Positions 51,504 to 60,934 of a DNA stretch of 64,000 bases are shown one piece after another. This stretch comes from Gemmobacter caeni (GTDB lineage: Bacteria; Pseudomonadota; Alphaproteobacteria; Rhodobacterales; Rhodobacteraceae). A model generated the notes under the pieces. It made no database searches, had not been told where the DNA came from, and worked only from the letters and a program-made list of their open reading frames with translations. Made by a program: the position numbers and the translations under genes. The stretch covers positions 186,001 to 250,000 of the forward strand of contig NZ_QBKP01000006.1 of assembly GCF_003054195.1 (NCBI RefSeq), given 5' to 3'. Positions within the stretch are counted from its first letter, which is position 1. Every line of letters begins with the position of its first letter.

Positions 51504-52379
51504 GTGAACCTGCGCGCCCTTGTCACCGGCCTGTGCTTCGCCCTGATCTGGTCTTCGGCCTATGCCGTAGCCCGCATCATCGTGGCCGAAGCACCGCCGC
51601 TGCTGTCGCTGGCGCTACGGTTCAGCATCTCGGGCGTGGTTGCGGTCGGCATCGGCCTGCTGCTGGGGCAAAGCCTGCGCCTGACGCGCGCACAATGGCG
51701 GGCCACGCTGATCTTCGGCCTGTGCCAGAACGCACTGTATCTGGGTCTTAATTTCATCGCGATGCAATGGATCGAGGCGTCGCTGGCCGCGATCATCGCC
51801 TCTTCCATGCCGCTGATCGTTGCGGCCCTGGGCTGGGCCTTCCGGGGGGAGCGGCTGTCGCCACTGGGCGTACTGGGCCTTGGCCTCGGTTTCAGTGGCG
51901 TGGCGCTGATCATGGCGGCGCGGCTGACCGGCGGAGCCGACCCGCTGGGCGTGGTCTTCTGCCTTGCCGCCGCGCTGGCGCTGGCCACCGCAACGCTGAC
52001 CCTGCGCGGCGCGGCGTCGGGCGGCAATCTGTGGATCATCGTCGGGCTTCAGATGTGGGTCGGGGCGGCGGTTCTGTGGGTCGCGGGCGGGCTGCTGGAA
52101 AGCTGGCACCTGCCGACGAACCCGCAGTGGATTGCCGCGATGACTTATCAGATTTTCATGCCCGGCATCGCGGCGACGGTGCTGTGGTTCGCGCTGGTGC
52201 ACCAGATCGGCGCGGTGAAGGCATCGAGCTTTCACTTCCTCAACCCGTTCTTTGGCGTGGCCATCGCGGCCGCGCTGCTGGGCGAACAGATCCGGGCCAC
52301 CGACATTGCCGGGGTCGTGGTGGTCATGGCCGGTATCCTTGCCGTGCAGCGCGCCCGCGAGACCCGCGCGCGGCCCTAA
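51504..52379 (+). CDS. EamA/DMT-family transporter
   Basis: 291 residues from GTG 51504, about ten hydrophobic helices in two EamA repeats (LIWSSAYAVARIIVAEAPPLLSLALRF-type opening, NALYLGLNFIAMQWIEASLAAIIASSMPLIVAAL, FLNPFFGVAIAAALLGEQI). It is an inner-membrane exporter of unknown metabolite and unrelated in detail to the DMT protein after hemE. Its last 4 nt overlap the convergent GST gene. Confidence 0.83.
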   Translation: MNLRALVTGLCFALIWSSAYAVARIIVAEAPPLLSLALRFSISGVVAVGIGLLLGQSLRLTRAQWRATLIFGLCQNALYLGLNFIAMQWIEASLAAIIASSMPLIVAALGWAFRGERLSPLGVLGLGLGFSGVALIMAARLTGGADPLGVVFCLAAALALATATLTLRGAASGGNLWIIVGLQMWVGAAVLWVAGGLLESWHLPTNPQWIAAMTYQIFMPGIAATVLWFALVHQIGAVKASSFHFLNPFFGVAIAAALLGEQIRATDIAGVVVVMAGILAVQRARETRARP

Positions 52380-52984
52380 CCCGCCATCAGCGCCGCATCC
52401 CGCGCCAGCATCGCTGCCACCGCCGGGCGCGCCTGACACCGCGCCACCCAGTCGCGGATCGCCGGGTCGTCCGGCGTCGCCTCGCGGAACCAGGCATAAG
52501 GCGAATGCACCAGCAGATCGACCGCCGAATAGCGATCGCCCAGCAGCCACGGCCCGCGCGCCAGCGCCGCCGAAATCCGCGCCGCCACCTCATCTGTGCC
52601 GCGCCATGTGGCGGTGAAGGCCGGATGCGACAGCCCGCTGCGCGCCACGATCAGCGCGGGTTCCATGACTGCACCATACCAGAACAGCCAGGTCAGAAAC
52701 GCGCCCCGCTGCGGATCGCCAGGCGGCGGCGCCATGCCCCCCTGCGGGAACAGTGCCGTCAGATAAAGCATGATGGCCGCCGTTTCCGAGATCAGTGTCC
52801 CGTCATGGTCCAGCAGCGGCACCTTGCCCTCGGGATGCGGATTCGCCGCATCCGGTCCGCCGGAACCGTCAAACCGGCGGATCGTGACGGGACGCAGCGC
52901 CACCTCATCCCTGATCCCCATCTCCTCGATCAGGGTCAGGATGCGCGAGGACCGCGAATTGGGCGCGTGACAGAGGGTCAGCAT
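52376..52984 (-). CDS. Glutathione S-transferase-like protein
   Basis: 202 residues from ATG 52984 (AGGAG at 6 nt). An N-terminal thioredoxin-like domain (MLTLCHAPNSRSSRILTLIEEMG, GKVPLLDHDGTLISETAAIMLYL with the SETAAI glutathione-binding motif) is followed by the all-helical C-domain with WLLGDRYSAVDLLVHSPYAW. The catalytic residue is probably Ser in PNSRSSR. The substrate is unknown. It is divergent from the WYL regulator next to it. Confidence 0.88.
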   Translation of the reverse strand: MLTLCHAPNSRSSRILTLIEEMGIRDEVALRPVTIRRFDGSGGPDAANPHPEGKVPLLDHDGTLISETAAIMLYLTALFPQGGMAPPPGDPQRGAFLTWLFWYGAVMEPALIVARSGLSHPAFTATWRGTDEVAARISAALARGPWLLGDRYSAVDLLVHSPYAWFREATPDDPAIRDWVARCQARPAVAAMLARDAALMAG

Positions 52985-53052
52985 GGCAGGCTCCTTTTCT
53001 TTCTGCATGCCCCTGTTATGCTGCACCCCTCCTGACGAAAGCTGTCAGCATC

Positions 53053-53754
53053 ATGGCCCGATCCGACCGCCTGTTCCGCCTGCTGGATGCCCTGCGCCGC
53101 CTGCCGCCGCCCGCGACAGCCGCGCGGCTGGCAGAGGAACTTGAAGTCTCGCCGCGCACGCTTTACCGCGACATCGCCAGCCTGCGAGCGGCAGGAGCGC
53201 GGATCGAGGGCGAGGCCGGAGTAGGCTACACGCTGACCGAAGATCCGGCCCTGCCCCCACAGATGTTTACCCGGATGGAGGTCGAGGCGCTGATGCTCGG
53301 GCTGGCCGAGATCCGCCTTGCAGGCGACCCGGCACTGGCCCGCGCGGCTGAAACCGCCGCCGCCCGCATCATCGCCACCCTGCCCGAACGGGTGCAGCGG
53401 CAAGCGCTGCATGCCGCACAGGAAATCTACCGCTTCGAGCCGCGCCAGCCCGCCCCGCCTCATCTGGGCCTGATCCGCGAGGCGATCTGGGCCGAATGCG
53501 CGCTGGACCTGCGCTATGAGGATAATGCGGGCCAAAACAGCCAGCGCCGGATCTGGCCGCTGTCGGTGGTCTGGCTGGACAAATCACTGATGCTGCTGGC
53601 CTGGTGCTGTTTGCGCAACGACTTCCGCCGCTTCAAGCTGCACCAGATGTCAGAGGTCACGCAAAGCGACGAAAGCTTCCGGCCCCGCCGCGTGCCGCTG
53701 CTGCGCGCGTTTCACACCCGCCTGCGCGGTCAGGGCAAGGCGCAAATTCGTTGA
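53053..53754 (+). CDS. WYL/HTH_11 transcriptional regulator (YafY-like)
   Basis: 233 residues. An N-terminal HTH_11 domain (RLFRLLDALRRLPPPATAARLAEELEVSPRTLYRDIASLRAAG, residues 6-48) is followed by a linker and a WYL-type domain (about 140-205; WPLSVVWLDKSLMLLAWCCLRNDFRRFKLHQM). The protein is shorter than typical 300-plus-residue WYL regulators because the C-terminal WCX extension is small. It is adjacent to and divergent from the GST gene, a likely target, and ends just before a double-hairpin element. Confidence 0.85.
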   Translation: MARSDRLFRLLDALRRLPPPATAARLAEELEVSPRTLYRDIASLRAAGARIEGEAGVGYTLTEDPALPPQMFTRMEVEALMLGLAEIRLAGDPALARAAETAAARIIATLPERVQRQALHAAQEIYRFEPRQPAPPHLGLIREAIWAECALDLRYEDNAGQNSQRRIWPLSVVWLDKSLMLLAWCCLRNDFRRFKLHQMSEVTQSDESFRPRRVPLLRAFHTRLRGQGKAQIR

Positions 53755-53790
53755 TCAACGAATTTGCAAATCTTTTCGCAAAAGATTTGC
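53742..53790. terminator. Double-hairpin intergenic element 1
   Basis: A perfect 26-nt palindrome beginning GCAAATTCG (53742-53767) shares its last two bases with a second hairpin, GCAAATCTTTT-CGC-AAAAGATTTGC (53766-53790, 11-bp arms). It overlaps the last codons of the regulator and lies 3 nt from the aroC stop, between convergent genes. Confidence 0.8.
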
Positions 53791-53793
53791 GCC

Positions 53794-54894
53794 TCACCCG
53801 ACGGTGCCGCGCACACCGCCGGTCTGGCCGCGATCCAGCAGCAGGTGATCGAGCAGCACGCAGGCCATCATCGCCTCGCCCACCGGCACGGCGCGGATAC
53901 CGACGCAGGGATCATGGCGGCCCTTGGTGATCAGTTCGATCTCCTCGCCTGCCTGATTGACCGTCTTGCGCGGCGTCAGGATCGAGGAGGTCGGCTTCAC
54001 TGCAAAGCGCACCACCACATCCTGCCCTGTGGAAATACCGCCCAGAATGCCGCCCGCGTGGTTCGACAGGAATTCCGGCCCGTTCGGCCCCATGCGCATC
54101 TCGTCGGCGTTTTCCACCCCGGTCAGCGCCGCCGCCGCCATGCCCTCGCCGATCTCCACCGCCTTCACCGCGTTGATCGACATCATCGCCGCCGCCAGAT
54201 CGCTGTCGAGCTTGCCGTAAAGCGGTGCGCCCAGCCCCGCAGGCACGCCGGAGGCCACAACCTCGATCACCGCACCCACCGAATTGTGGTTCAGCCGCAG
54301 GTCATCCAGATAGCCGGCCCAGCCTTCCGCCGCCACAGCATCGGGACACCAGAACGGGTTCCTCTCGATCTCGGTCGCATCGAACCGGCTGCGGTCGATC
54401 CCGTGCGGGCCGACCTGCACCATATAGCCGGTGATGGTCAGCCCCGGCACCAGCGCGGCCAGCGCCGCGCGCGCGACGCCCCCTGCCGCCACCCGTGCCG
54501 CGGTTTCGCGGGCCGAGGACCGGCCACCGCCGCGATAATCGCGCAGGCCATATTTCAGATGATAGGCCAGATCGGCATGGCCGGGGCGGAAGGCACGGGC
54601 GATGTCGCCGTAATCCTTCGACCTCTGGTCCGTATTCTCGATCATCAGCTGGATAGGCGTGCCGGTCGATCTCCCCTCGAAGACACCCGAGAGGATCTTC
54701 ACCGCATCGGCCTCTTGCCGCTGGGTGGTGAACTTGTTTTGGCCTGGCTTGCGCCGGTCGAGCCAGTGTTGCAGCGCCGCCGCCCCGATCTCCACCCCCG
54801 GCGGGCAGCCGTCGACCGTGGCGCCCAGCGCAGGGCCATGGCTCTCGCCCCAGGTGGTGACGCGGAACAGGTGACCGAAGGTGTTCAGGCTCAT
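53794..54894 (-). CDS. aroC: Chorismate synthase
   Basis: 366 residues converting EPSP to chorismate with reduced FMN. Diagnostic motifs are [82 protein letters not shown] and the [20 protein letters not shown] region. AAGGAG lies 7 nt before ATG. Cytosolic; last step before the aromatic amino acid branch point. Confidence 0.98.
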   Translation of the reverse strand: MSLNTFGHLFRVTTWGESHGPALGATVDGCPPGVEIGAAALQHWLDRRKPGQNKFTTQRQEADAVKILSGVFEGRSTGTPIQLMIENTDQRSKDYGDIARAFRPGHADLAYHLKYGLRDYRGGGRSSARETAARVAAGGVARAALAALVPGLTITGYMVQVGPHGIDRSRFDATEIERNPFWCPDAVAAEGWAGYLDDLRLNHNSVGAVIEVVASGVPAGLGAPLYGKLDSDLAAAMMSINAVKAVEIGEGMAAAALTGVENADEMRMGPNGPEFLSNHAGGILGGISTGQDVVVRFAVKPTSSILTPRKTVNQAGEEIELITKGRHDPCVGIRAVPVGEAMMACVLLDHLLLDRGQTGGVRGTVG

Positions 54895-54952
54895 GGGCGC
54901 ACTCCTTTGCGCAGTGCCTTTACGCCAAAGCGCGCGGCGTGGGAAGGCGCCG

Positions 54953-55891
54953 CTATTCGGTTGAGGTCAGGATCGCCTCGACCCGCCGGTTCGCCATCCG
55001 CCCGGCTTCGGTCAGGTTGCTGGCGCGGGGTGCCAGATAGCCCACGCCCTGCGCCTCGATCCGCGCACCATCGGCCCCGGCGGCGATCAGCGCCTGCCGC
55101 ACCGCCGCCGCGCGCTGCTTCGACAGCGCCAGATTGGTGGCGAGATTGCCCGAGGCATCGGTATGGCCGACCAGAGCGATGCGCCGCGACGGGTTGGCCG
55201 CCAGCCAGTCGGCCAGCGCCTGCAAGGCCGGATTGCCCGCGGTTTCCAGCCGGGCCGCGCCCGAGGCGAAATCCAGCCCCTCCAGCACCGCATGGCCCTG
55301 TCCCTCCAGCGCGGCACCGATATCCGGGGCCTCACCCGGAACACCCGCGGGCGGTGTTTCGGCTTCGCCAAGGTCAACAGGCTGCAACCCGGTTTCCTCT
55401 GCGACAGCGCCGGGCTGAACCCGCGTCATCTGCACAAACCCCGAGGCCTGCGACCGGCTGACCATCAGGCTCAGCACCTCATCCCCCTTCGCCGCGGCGA
55501 GATAGCGGAAATCGCCCAGATCGACATGCATGTCCGGCTCGGTCATCAGGAGCAGATCATAGCGGAAATCGAAGCCGCCACAGGCATCGGTTTCGCATTC
55601 GTAAAGCACTTGCCAGCCCGCCGCCTGCAGCTGTTTGCGCAGGGGCGCGAGCAGGTCCAGCGTGGATACAGGACCGGCGATGCGCCAGGCCACCTGTTCA
55701 ACCGTCCCTTCTGCCACACGGGTTTTGACCCGACCGTCCTGCCACGGGCCGAGCGGCATCCGGTAGCTGGCGCCGGGTTCCGTGATGCGGGCGGTCTCGG
55801 TCGCCGGGCCGGGCAGGCGCAGCGACAGCGGTGCCGCAGCCATAGCACCCGGCAGCAGCGCAAGCGCCAGCCCAAGGCAGAACCGCCGCAT
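54953..55891 (-). CDS. OmpA-domain envelope protein
   Basis: 312 residues from ATG 55891 (GAGGG at 7 nt; an earlier TTG overlaps the GNAT stop). The Sec signal [20 protein letters not shown] is followed by an unrecognised domain with a likely disulfide ([13 protein letters not shown]), then a C-terminal OmpA peptidoglycan-binding domain (about 200-312; [42 protein letters not shown]). No beta-barrel segment is apparent, so it probably sits in the periplasm bound to the wall. It is cotranscribed with GNAT and cinA-like genes. Confidence 0.87.
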   Translation of the reverse strand: MRRFCLGLALALLPGAMAAAPLSLRLPGPATETARITEPGASYRMPLGPWQDGRVKTRVAEGTVEQVAWRIAGPVSTLDLLAPLRKQLQAAGWQVLYECETDACGGFDFRYDLLLMTEPDMHVDLGDFRYLAAAKGDEVLSLMVSRSQASGFVQMTRVQPGAVAEETGLQPVDLGEAETPPAGVPGEAPDIGAALEGQGHAVLEGLDFASGAARLETAGNPALQALADWLAANPSRRIALVGHTDASGNLATNLALSKQRAAAVRQALIAAGADGARIEAQGVGYLAPRASNLTEAGRMANRRVEAILTSTE

Positions 55892-55893
55892 GG

Positions 55894-56616
55894 TCAATCC
55901 CTCAGCCGGTAGTGATAGCGCCCGGCCTCGACCATACCCAACCGCGCGTAAAGCGCGCGCGCCGGGGCATTGGCCTCGGTCACCACCACGGCGAAGGTGG
56001 TAGCCCCCTGCATCACCGCCCAGCCCGCCGCAGCCCGCATCATCACCGCCGCCGCACCGCGCCGACGCATCGTCACCGGCACTTCCAGCGCATGCAGCAT
56101 CGCAACCGGGCCAGACACCGCGACAAAGGCGGCACCGGCAGGCGTGTCATCGGTCCGACCAAGGATCGCCACTTTCGGCCCCGATACCCGATCCATCACC
56201 GCCAGGCGGGCCGGGCCAATGCCCCCGGCCGCCCAGATATCGGCGGCAATCGCAAGCGGCGGCCAGTGCAGGAAAGCCGCCATGCCGCTGACCGGCTGCG
56301 CCAGATCCTCGGCAGGGGCGGCATAGGCCACCACAGGGTCATTGATCCGGTAGCCCCGTGCGTCCAGCGCCGCATCCAGCGCGGCATCGCCTGCGCGGAT
56401 CAGGAAGAGGTGCTTCTGCCCCAGCGCGGTCATCGCGGTTTCGGCCTGAAGCAGATCGGCTTCGGTCCAGGCCCCCTCCGCCGTGGTTGCCGACACCCTC
56501 TGACCACCACCCTGCCCGTCGCGCAGCCGCCACGGACCCTCAACGAAGCTGCGGGCGGGCGGCCATGTCGTCTCCATCACCCCGGCGAGCCCTTCCGGTG
56601 TCAGAAGCCCGCCCAT
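55894..56616 (-). CDS. GNAT-family N-acetyltransferase
   Basis: 240 residues from ATG 56616, which shares a base with the upstream stop (TGATG). The acetyl-CoA-binding core is C-terminal: LHALEVPVTMRRRGAAAVMMRAAAGWAVMQGATTFAVVVTEANAPARALYARLGMVE, containing the R/Q-x-x-G-x-G/A loop (RRRGAA). The N-terminal half is a divergent GNAT repeat. Acceptor unknown. It sits between the CinA-like and OmpA-domain genes with overlaps on both sides. Confidence 0.85.
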   Translation of the reverse strand: MGGLLTPEGLAGVMETTWPPARSFVEGPWRLRDGQGGGQRVSATTAEGAWTEADLLQAETAMTALGQKHLFLIRAGDAALDAALDARGYRINDPVVAYAAPAEDLAQPVSGMAAFLHWPPLAIAADIWAAGGIGPARLAVMDRVSGPKVAILGRTDDTPAGAAFVAVSGPVAMLHALEVPVTMRRRGAAAVMMRAAAGWAVMQGATTFAVVVTEANAPARALYARLGMVEAGRYHYRLRD

Positions 56617-57335
56617 CACGAGAACAACGCGCAAAGCTTGGTCATCGCCGCATCCAGCTGCGCCGGGTCGGTGCCCCGGATGACCAGATTGGTGCCATGC
56701 GCACCGTTCTGGATGAACGGATAAGACCCCATCGAGAGGTCGGGGAATTCAGCCGCCAGCGCGGCGAAAGGCCCCGCGATCTCGCCCTCGCCACGATTGA
56801 CGCGCAGCGACTGGCTCAGCAGCGGCTCCCCCCCGGTCAGTTTGGGCAGCACACTTGCCACCATGGCCTGAAAGATGTTGGGAACGCCCGCCATCACATG
56901 CACATTGCCCAGCGTGAAGCCGGGCGCTGTGCTGACCGGATTGTCGATCAGGGTTGCCGTATCCGGTATGCGCGCCATGCGCTGCCGGGCCGTGTTGAAC
57001 TCCAGCCCCGCGCGGTCGTAATGCGCCTGCAACAGCGCCATCGCATCGGCGCGATGGCTGATACCCAGACCGAAGGCCGCCGCCACCGCATCGGCGGTGA
57101 TATCGTCATGCGTCGGCCCGATGCCGCCGCTGGTAAACAGATGATCCCAGCGCCCGCGCAGATCATTCACCGCCTCGACGATGGCCGCATGGTCATCGGC
57201 CACCACGCGCGCCTCCATCAGCCGGATTCCGCGCTGCGTCAGTTCCCCCGCAAGATAATGCGTATTGCTGTCGCGCGTGCGCCCCGACAAAATCTCGTCG
57301 CCGATCACCAGCATCGCGGCTGTGGGGTTGGTCAT
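56616..57335 (-). CDS. CinA-type molybdopterin-binding domain protein
   Basis: A 239-residue MoCF_biosynth (MoaB/MogA-fold) protein: AAMLVIGDEILSGRTRDSNTHYLAGELTQRGIRL and FTSGGIGPTHDDITADAVAAAFG are the family motifs, and VMAGVPNIFQAMV follows. It lacks the C-terminal CinA nicotinamide-nucleotide deamidase domain, matching the short competence/damage-inducible A-like form. It may act as ADP-ribose pyrophosphatase (COG1058). AAGGAG lies 6 nt before ATG. It is divergent from map. Confidence 0.87.
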   Translation of the reverse strand: MTNPTAAMLVIGDEILSGRTRDSNTHYLAGELTQRGIRLMEARVVADDHAAIVEAVNDLRGRWDHLFTSGGIGPTHDDITADAVAAAFGLGISHRADAMALLQAHYDRAGLEFNTARQRMARIPDTATLIDNPVSTAPGFTLGNVHVMAGVPNIFQAMVASVLPKLTGGEPLLSQSLRVNRGEGEIAGPFAALAAEFPDLSMGSYPFIQNGAHGTNLVIRGTDPAQLDAAMTKLCALFS

Positions 57336-57442
57336 GACGGTCTCCTTGACGATCCGCGCCGCGCCTGCCTGAACACGCCCGGCTCTGGCCTTTTGCTGCC
57401 CGAGGCTTTATCTAGACGCAAGCCTTAAGGAAAGGATACCCC

Positions 57443-58252
57443 GTGAAAGAGACTCGCGGCCGCGTGACCAAGGATGGCATCCGCATCTATGACCCGGCCG
57501 ATTTCGCCGGGATGCGCGCCGCCGGGCAGGTGGCGGCCGAGATCCTCGACGCGGTAATCCCGCTGGTGAAACCGGGCGCGACAACGGGCGATCTGGATGA
57601 GTTCATCACCGCCGAGGTTGAACGGCGCGGCGTGATTTCGGCCACCATTGGCTACAAGGGCTATCGCCATGCCTCGTGCATCAGCGTCAACCATGTGGTC
57701 TGCCACGGCATCCCCGGCAACAAGGTGCTGGCGGATGGCGACATCCTGAATATCGACGTCACTGTCATCGTGGATGGCTGGTATGGCGATACCAGCCGCA
57801 TGTTCGTGGCAGGCAATCTGGGCCGTAAGGCGGAGCGGCTGATCGAGGTCACGCACGAAGGTTTGATGCGCGGCATCGCGGCGGTAAAACCCGGCAATAC
57901 CTTCGGCGACATCGGCAACGCGATCCAGACCTATGTCGAGGCAAGCCGCATGTCGGTGGTGCGCGATTTCTGCGGCCACGGCCTTGGCCGGGTGTTCCAC
58001 GCCCCACCGAACGTGCTGCACTACGGCCGCGCGGGCAGCGGTGCGGTGCTGGAGGAAGGCATGTTCTTCACCATAGAACCGATGGTGAACCTCGGCCGCC
58101 CCGAAACCAAGGTGCTGGCCGACGACTGGACCGCGGTCACCCGCGACAAGTCACTTTCGGCGCAATACGAGCATTCAGTGGGTGTGACGGCAGAGGGCTG
58201 CGAGATCTTCACCCTGTCCCCCGCCGGCAAATTCTTCCGCACCTGGGCGTGA
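57443..58252 (+). CDS. map: Methionine aminopeptidase, type I
   Basis: 269 residues from GTG 57443 (AAAGGA at 6 nt). It removes the N-terminal Met from nascent proteins. The pita-bread fold metal ligands can be placed: GYRHASCISVNHVVCHGIPG, DGDILNIDVTVIVDGWYGDTSRMF (two Asp), GHGLGRVFHAPPNVLHYG (His) and TIEPMVN (Glu), with a final Glu in QYEHSVGVT. No Zn-finger extension, so class Ia. Confidence 0.97.
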   Translation: MKETRGRVTKDGIRIYDPADFAGMRAAGQVAAEILDAVIPLVKPGATTGDLDEFITAEVERRGVISATIGYKGYRHASCISVNHVVCHGIPGNKVLADGDILNIDVTVIVDGWYGDTSRMFVAGNLGRKAERLIEVTHEGLMRGIAAVKPGNTFGDIGNAIQTYVEASRMSVVRDFCGHGLGRVFHAPPNVLHYGRAGSGAVLEEGMFFTIEPMVNLGRPETKVLADDWTAVTRDKSLSAQYEHSVGVTAEGCEIFTLSPAGKFFRTWA

Positions 58253-58265
58253 AGCGACCCGGGGG

Positions 58266-58703
58266 TTACACCCGGTCGAGCCAGTCGCCATAGCCTTCCT
58301 CTTCCATCCGGTCCTTCGGGATGAAGCGCAGGCTGGCGGAATTGATGCAGTAGCGCAGCCCGCCCATTTCATGCGGACCATCTGGAAAGACATGGCCCAG
58401 ATGGCTGTCGCCATGGGTTGAACGCACCTCGGTGCGGATCATGCCATGTGTTGTGTCGCGCAGTTCCACCATATGCGCCTCGTCGATGGGACGGGCAAAG
58501 GCAGGCCAGCCACAACCGCTGTTGTATTTGTCAGCCGAAGAAAACAGCGGTTCGCCCGATACGATATCGACATAGATGCCAGGCTCGAAATGATGGTCAT
58601 AGGCGCCGGTGAACGGACGCTCGGTGCCATTTTCCTGCGTGACGCGATATTGTTCGGGGGTCAGCCGGGCGACGGCCTCGGCGGTCTTGGCAAAGCGGGA
58701 CAT
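58266..58703 (-). CDS. msrB: Peptide-methionine (R)-S-oxide reductase, zinc-less form
   Basis: 145 residues; AGGAGG precedes ATG. MsrB repairs methionine-R-sulfoxide. The catalytic Cys119 ([11 protein letters not shown]) and the resolving-type Cys64 (SGCGWPAF) are present, together with [10 protein letters not shown]. The four Cys that bind Zn in E. coli MsrB are absent ([13 protein letters not shown] and STHGDSHL replace the CxxC pairs). It is convergent with map, 13 nt apart. Confidence 0.95.
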   Translation of the reverse strand: MSRFAKTAEAVARLTPEQYRVTQENGTERPFTGAYDHHFEPGIYVDIVSGEPLFSSADKYNSGCGWPAFARPIDEAHMVELRDTTHGMIRTEVRSTHGDSHLGHVFPDGPHEMGGLRYCINSASLRFIPKDRMEEEGYGDWLDRV

Positions 58704-58763
58704 GCGGCCTCCTGATCCTGTCGGGGATGAATCTGGTCACCCCGGCCGGAAAGTCCAGAGCCC

Positions 58764-58811
58764 GCAAATTTCTTTGAAGAAATTTGCAAAAGTTTTCAGA
58801 AAAACTTTTGC
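58764..58811. terminator. Double-hairpin intergenic element 2
   Basis: GCAAATTTCTT with its complement (58764-58787) shares GC with a second hairpin, GCAAAAGTTTT-CAGA-AAAACTTTTGC (58786-58811). Same layout as the element at 53742-53790. It lies after the minus-strand gene ending at 58840 and upstream of msrB. Confidence 0.8.
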
Positions 58812-58839
58812 CCGCGCCCGGCAGACGCGGTGGCGTGCC

Positions 58840-59214
58840 TCAGCCCGTGGTTTCCAGGCAGTGCCGCCGGAAAGCGCGTTTCAGCATGTCGAGTTCGGCG
58901 CGCAGCAGGTCAACTTCGGCCCGCAGGTCATCCTCCATCGCCACCCCGGTGATGATGGTGAAATGGCCCAGCTTGTCGCCCGTGATGGCATCGCGGAACA
59001 GGAAAGTCTGCACGCCCTCGGTCAGCACCGAAGCGGGGATGGGCAGGCGCACCGCATAATGGCCGGGCTGACCGGGCACTTCGGTCACGCTCAGCCCCGG
59101 CAGTTTCTGCTCCAGATGCAGCACTTCCAGCGCGGGCGCGCCGCCCTCGGCCGTCAGCAGCCCCTCCCAGACCCCGGCCCGGACTTTCGTCTTTGTCAGC
59201 TTGGCCTCTGCCAT
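58840..59214 (-). CDS. Conserved hypothetical protein
   Basis: 124 residues; AAAGGA lies 8 nt before ATG. The N-terminal two thirds looks beta-rich (VRAGVWEGLLTAEGG, HYAVRLPIPASVLTEGVQTFLFRD), and the C-terminal 35 residues form an amphipathic helix with heptad-like Leu spacing (DDLRAEVDLLRAELDMLKRAF), probably a short coiled coil for oligomerisation. No signal peptide. I do not recognise the function. It starts 13 nt after the upstream gene and forms an operon with it. Confidence 0.72.
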   Translation of the reverse strand: MAEAKLTKTKVRAGVWEGLLTAEGGAPALEVLHLEQKLPGLSVTEVPGQPGHYAVRLPIPASVLTEGVQTFLFRDAITGDKLGHFTIITGVAMEDDLRAEVDLLRAELDMLKRAFRRHCLETTG

Positions 59215-59227
59215 GGCAGGCGTCCTT

Positions 59228-60001
59228 TCAAATATCCGCGCGGGGCCGCCGTGACAGCGTCACGTCGCGCAGGATGATCTGGTTCATCTCCGGGCCTTCG
59301 AAGATCAGGTCGATCCACATTTTCTCGACGCGTTTCTCGCTCATCTTCGTATAGGCGAGGTCGAATTCGACCATGACCTCTTCTTCGGCAAGCGGAAGTT
59401 CGCGCACGATCTGTTCGACGTTCGGGCCATGCCGCACGTTGAGACGGGCAAAGATTTCCAGCGGCTTCTCCATCTCGACGATCACGTCAAGCCGGATCAG
59501 ATGGCGCAGGCGCAAGCCCTGCACCGACTCGGGCGGCAGGTCGAGCACCAGCGACAGGAACGAGCCGTCAAAGCGGAACACATCCATCCGCAGCCCGAAG
59601 GGGGCAAGATCGGCCTCGCGGGTATTGCGCACCTGCCGCACGGTCAGTTCCGAGCGGCGGCAATCGTGGAACAGCGTCGCCCCCTCGCAAACCGGCTGTT
59701 TGGAAGGGACAGAGGAAAAGCCCGGCACCGGAATTTCGCCCTTCCACAGGTCAGGACGCCAGACCCAGTCGGACCCCATGGGTTTGCGCAAGGCGTTGGA
59801 GCCGATCACCGGCAGGGCGAGCCGGTGTTCCGCAACATGGATCACACGGTCCAGCTGGCGGCGCGCGGCGCGGGCACGGCCCCGCAGGTCGCGCAGCTCT
59901 TCCAGCCCCATCTGGGTGGCGCGATCCGCCCATCCCGCCCAACGCCGTTCGAACCGGCGCTGGATCAGTCGGTCGAGAAGATTGTCGAGTTTGTTGCCCA
60001 T
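59228..60001 (-). CDS. Conserved hypothetical protein (DUF6478-like)
   Basis: 257 residues from MGNKLDNLLDRLIQRRFERRW; a GTG at 60034 is an alternative with no better SD. A basic, helical N-terminus (about 1-60; RRWAGWADRATQMGLEELRDLRGRARAARRQLDRVIHVAE) precedes a beta-rich domain (SDWVWRPDLWKGEIPVPGF...). I recall this as a Rhodobacteraceae-specific unknown family (DUF6478-like), without certainty. No membrane segment. It heads a two-gene operon ending at the double hairpin. Confidence 0.72.
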   Translation of the reverse strand: MGNKLDNLLDRLIQRRFERRWAGWADRATQMGLEELRDLRGRARAARRQLDRVIHVAEHRLALPVIGSNALRKPMGSDWVWRPDLWKGEIPVPGFSSVPSKQPVCEGATLFHDCRRSELTVRQVRNTREADLAPFGLRMDVFRFDGSFLSLVLDLPPESVQGLRLRHLIRLDVIVEMEKPLEIFARLNVRHGPNVEQIVRELPLAEEEVMVEFDLAYTKMSEKRVEKMWIDLIFEGPEMNQIILRDVTLSRRPRADI

Positions 60002-60134
60002 GTCACCGTTGATGATGCGCCGGACGGTCCGCACCGCCGGTTAAACCGTTTCATGCCAAGAAACGATTCGTTTATCACCCTAAATAATTAAGAACGCCAC
60101 CCCAAGCCGCCGGAATTTCGCGCCTTTTCGTCCC

Positions 60135-60770
60135 TCAGCCTGCCGGCTTGCCCGCAGGATTGGCACGCTGCACCGCCCTGACGAAAGCTTCCAGCAGGGC
60201 CCGGCCTTCAGCGCGGTCCAATCCGCCCTGTCCGGCGACCCCGGTGACCGACAGGCTGACCAGCCGTCCCCGCAGCGTCAGGATGGCGCGCCAGCTTTCC
60301 GGTTGCATCGTGGCCCCCCTGGCACCGCGATCCTCGAACCGCAGAAGGAAGGCACCGGGAATACCCAGCGCCTGATGCACGGTCACGTCCCCGGCCCGTC
60401 CGCGACGGCTCAGCGCCGCCCGACCGCGATCAGACCGGAAAAACGCTGCGAATTCCCGCCCGCCCGAGGCAACATCCAGCCCCGCAGCAGATCCTGCCGC
60501 CCCGACGCTGGCGGTCAGAACCGCCGGGTCCTGCGTCGCGTCCCCGGCACAGCGGCCCAGCAGCAGCACCGCGCTGTCGGCACGCTCCACCACCGAGGCC
60601 GGTTCGATGCAGTAGCCGGTCGGTGCCGCCACCGCGACTTTCGCGGCGGTCACGACGCGCTGCCGGTAGTCCCCCGCAGGCCCGGTTGCGGGCATGACGC
60701 AGCCCGCAAGCAACAGCGCGGCGGCAGCGAGCAGGGCGGGAAGGCGAAAGGGGCGCGAAACAGCGGTCAA
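60135..60770 (-). CDS. Putative lipoprotein
   Basis: 211 residues from TTG 60770 (GGAG about 9 nt upstream). A hydrophobic signal ends in LLLAGC (lipidated Cys about residue 24). The mature part has a Cys pair (GYCIEP, GRCAGD) that could form a disulfide, and otherwise no motif I recognise. Its position before accD on the opposite strand suggests divergent promoters. Localisation would be the outer or inner membrane lipid leaflet facing the periplasm. Confidence 0.75.
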   Translation of the reverse strand: MTAVSRPFRLPALLAAAALLLAGCVMPATGPAGDYRQRVVTAAKVAVAAPTGYCIEPASVVERADSAVLLLGRCAGDATQDPAVLTASVGAAGSAAGLDVASGGREFAAFFRSDRGRAALSRRGRAGDVTVHQALGIPGAFLLRFEDRGARGATMQPESWRAILTLRGRLVSLSVTGVAGQGGLDRAEGRALLEAFVRAVQRANPAGKPAG

Positions 60771-60934
60771 GGCACAGCTCTCCGGAAAACCGGAACGTCA
60801 TACTGCGCGCGCCACAGCCGGGCAAGCGGGAGCGCCACGACCACCCGCCCCGTCGGCAAGACAGCGCGCGCGATTGCAATTCCGCCCCTCGCGGCTTATT
60901 TCGGAACGCGACCGAGAAAGAGGGGCCTGCCCGT

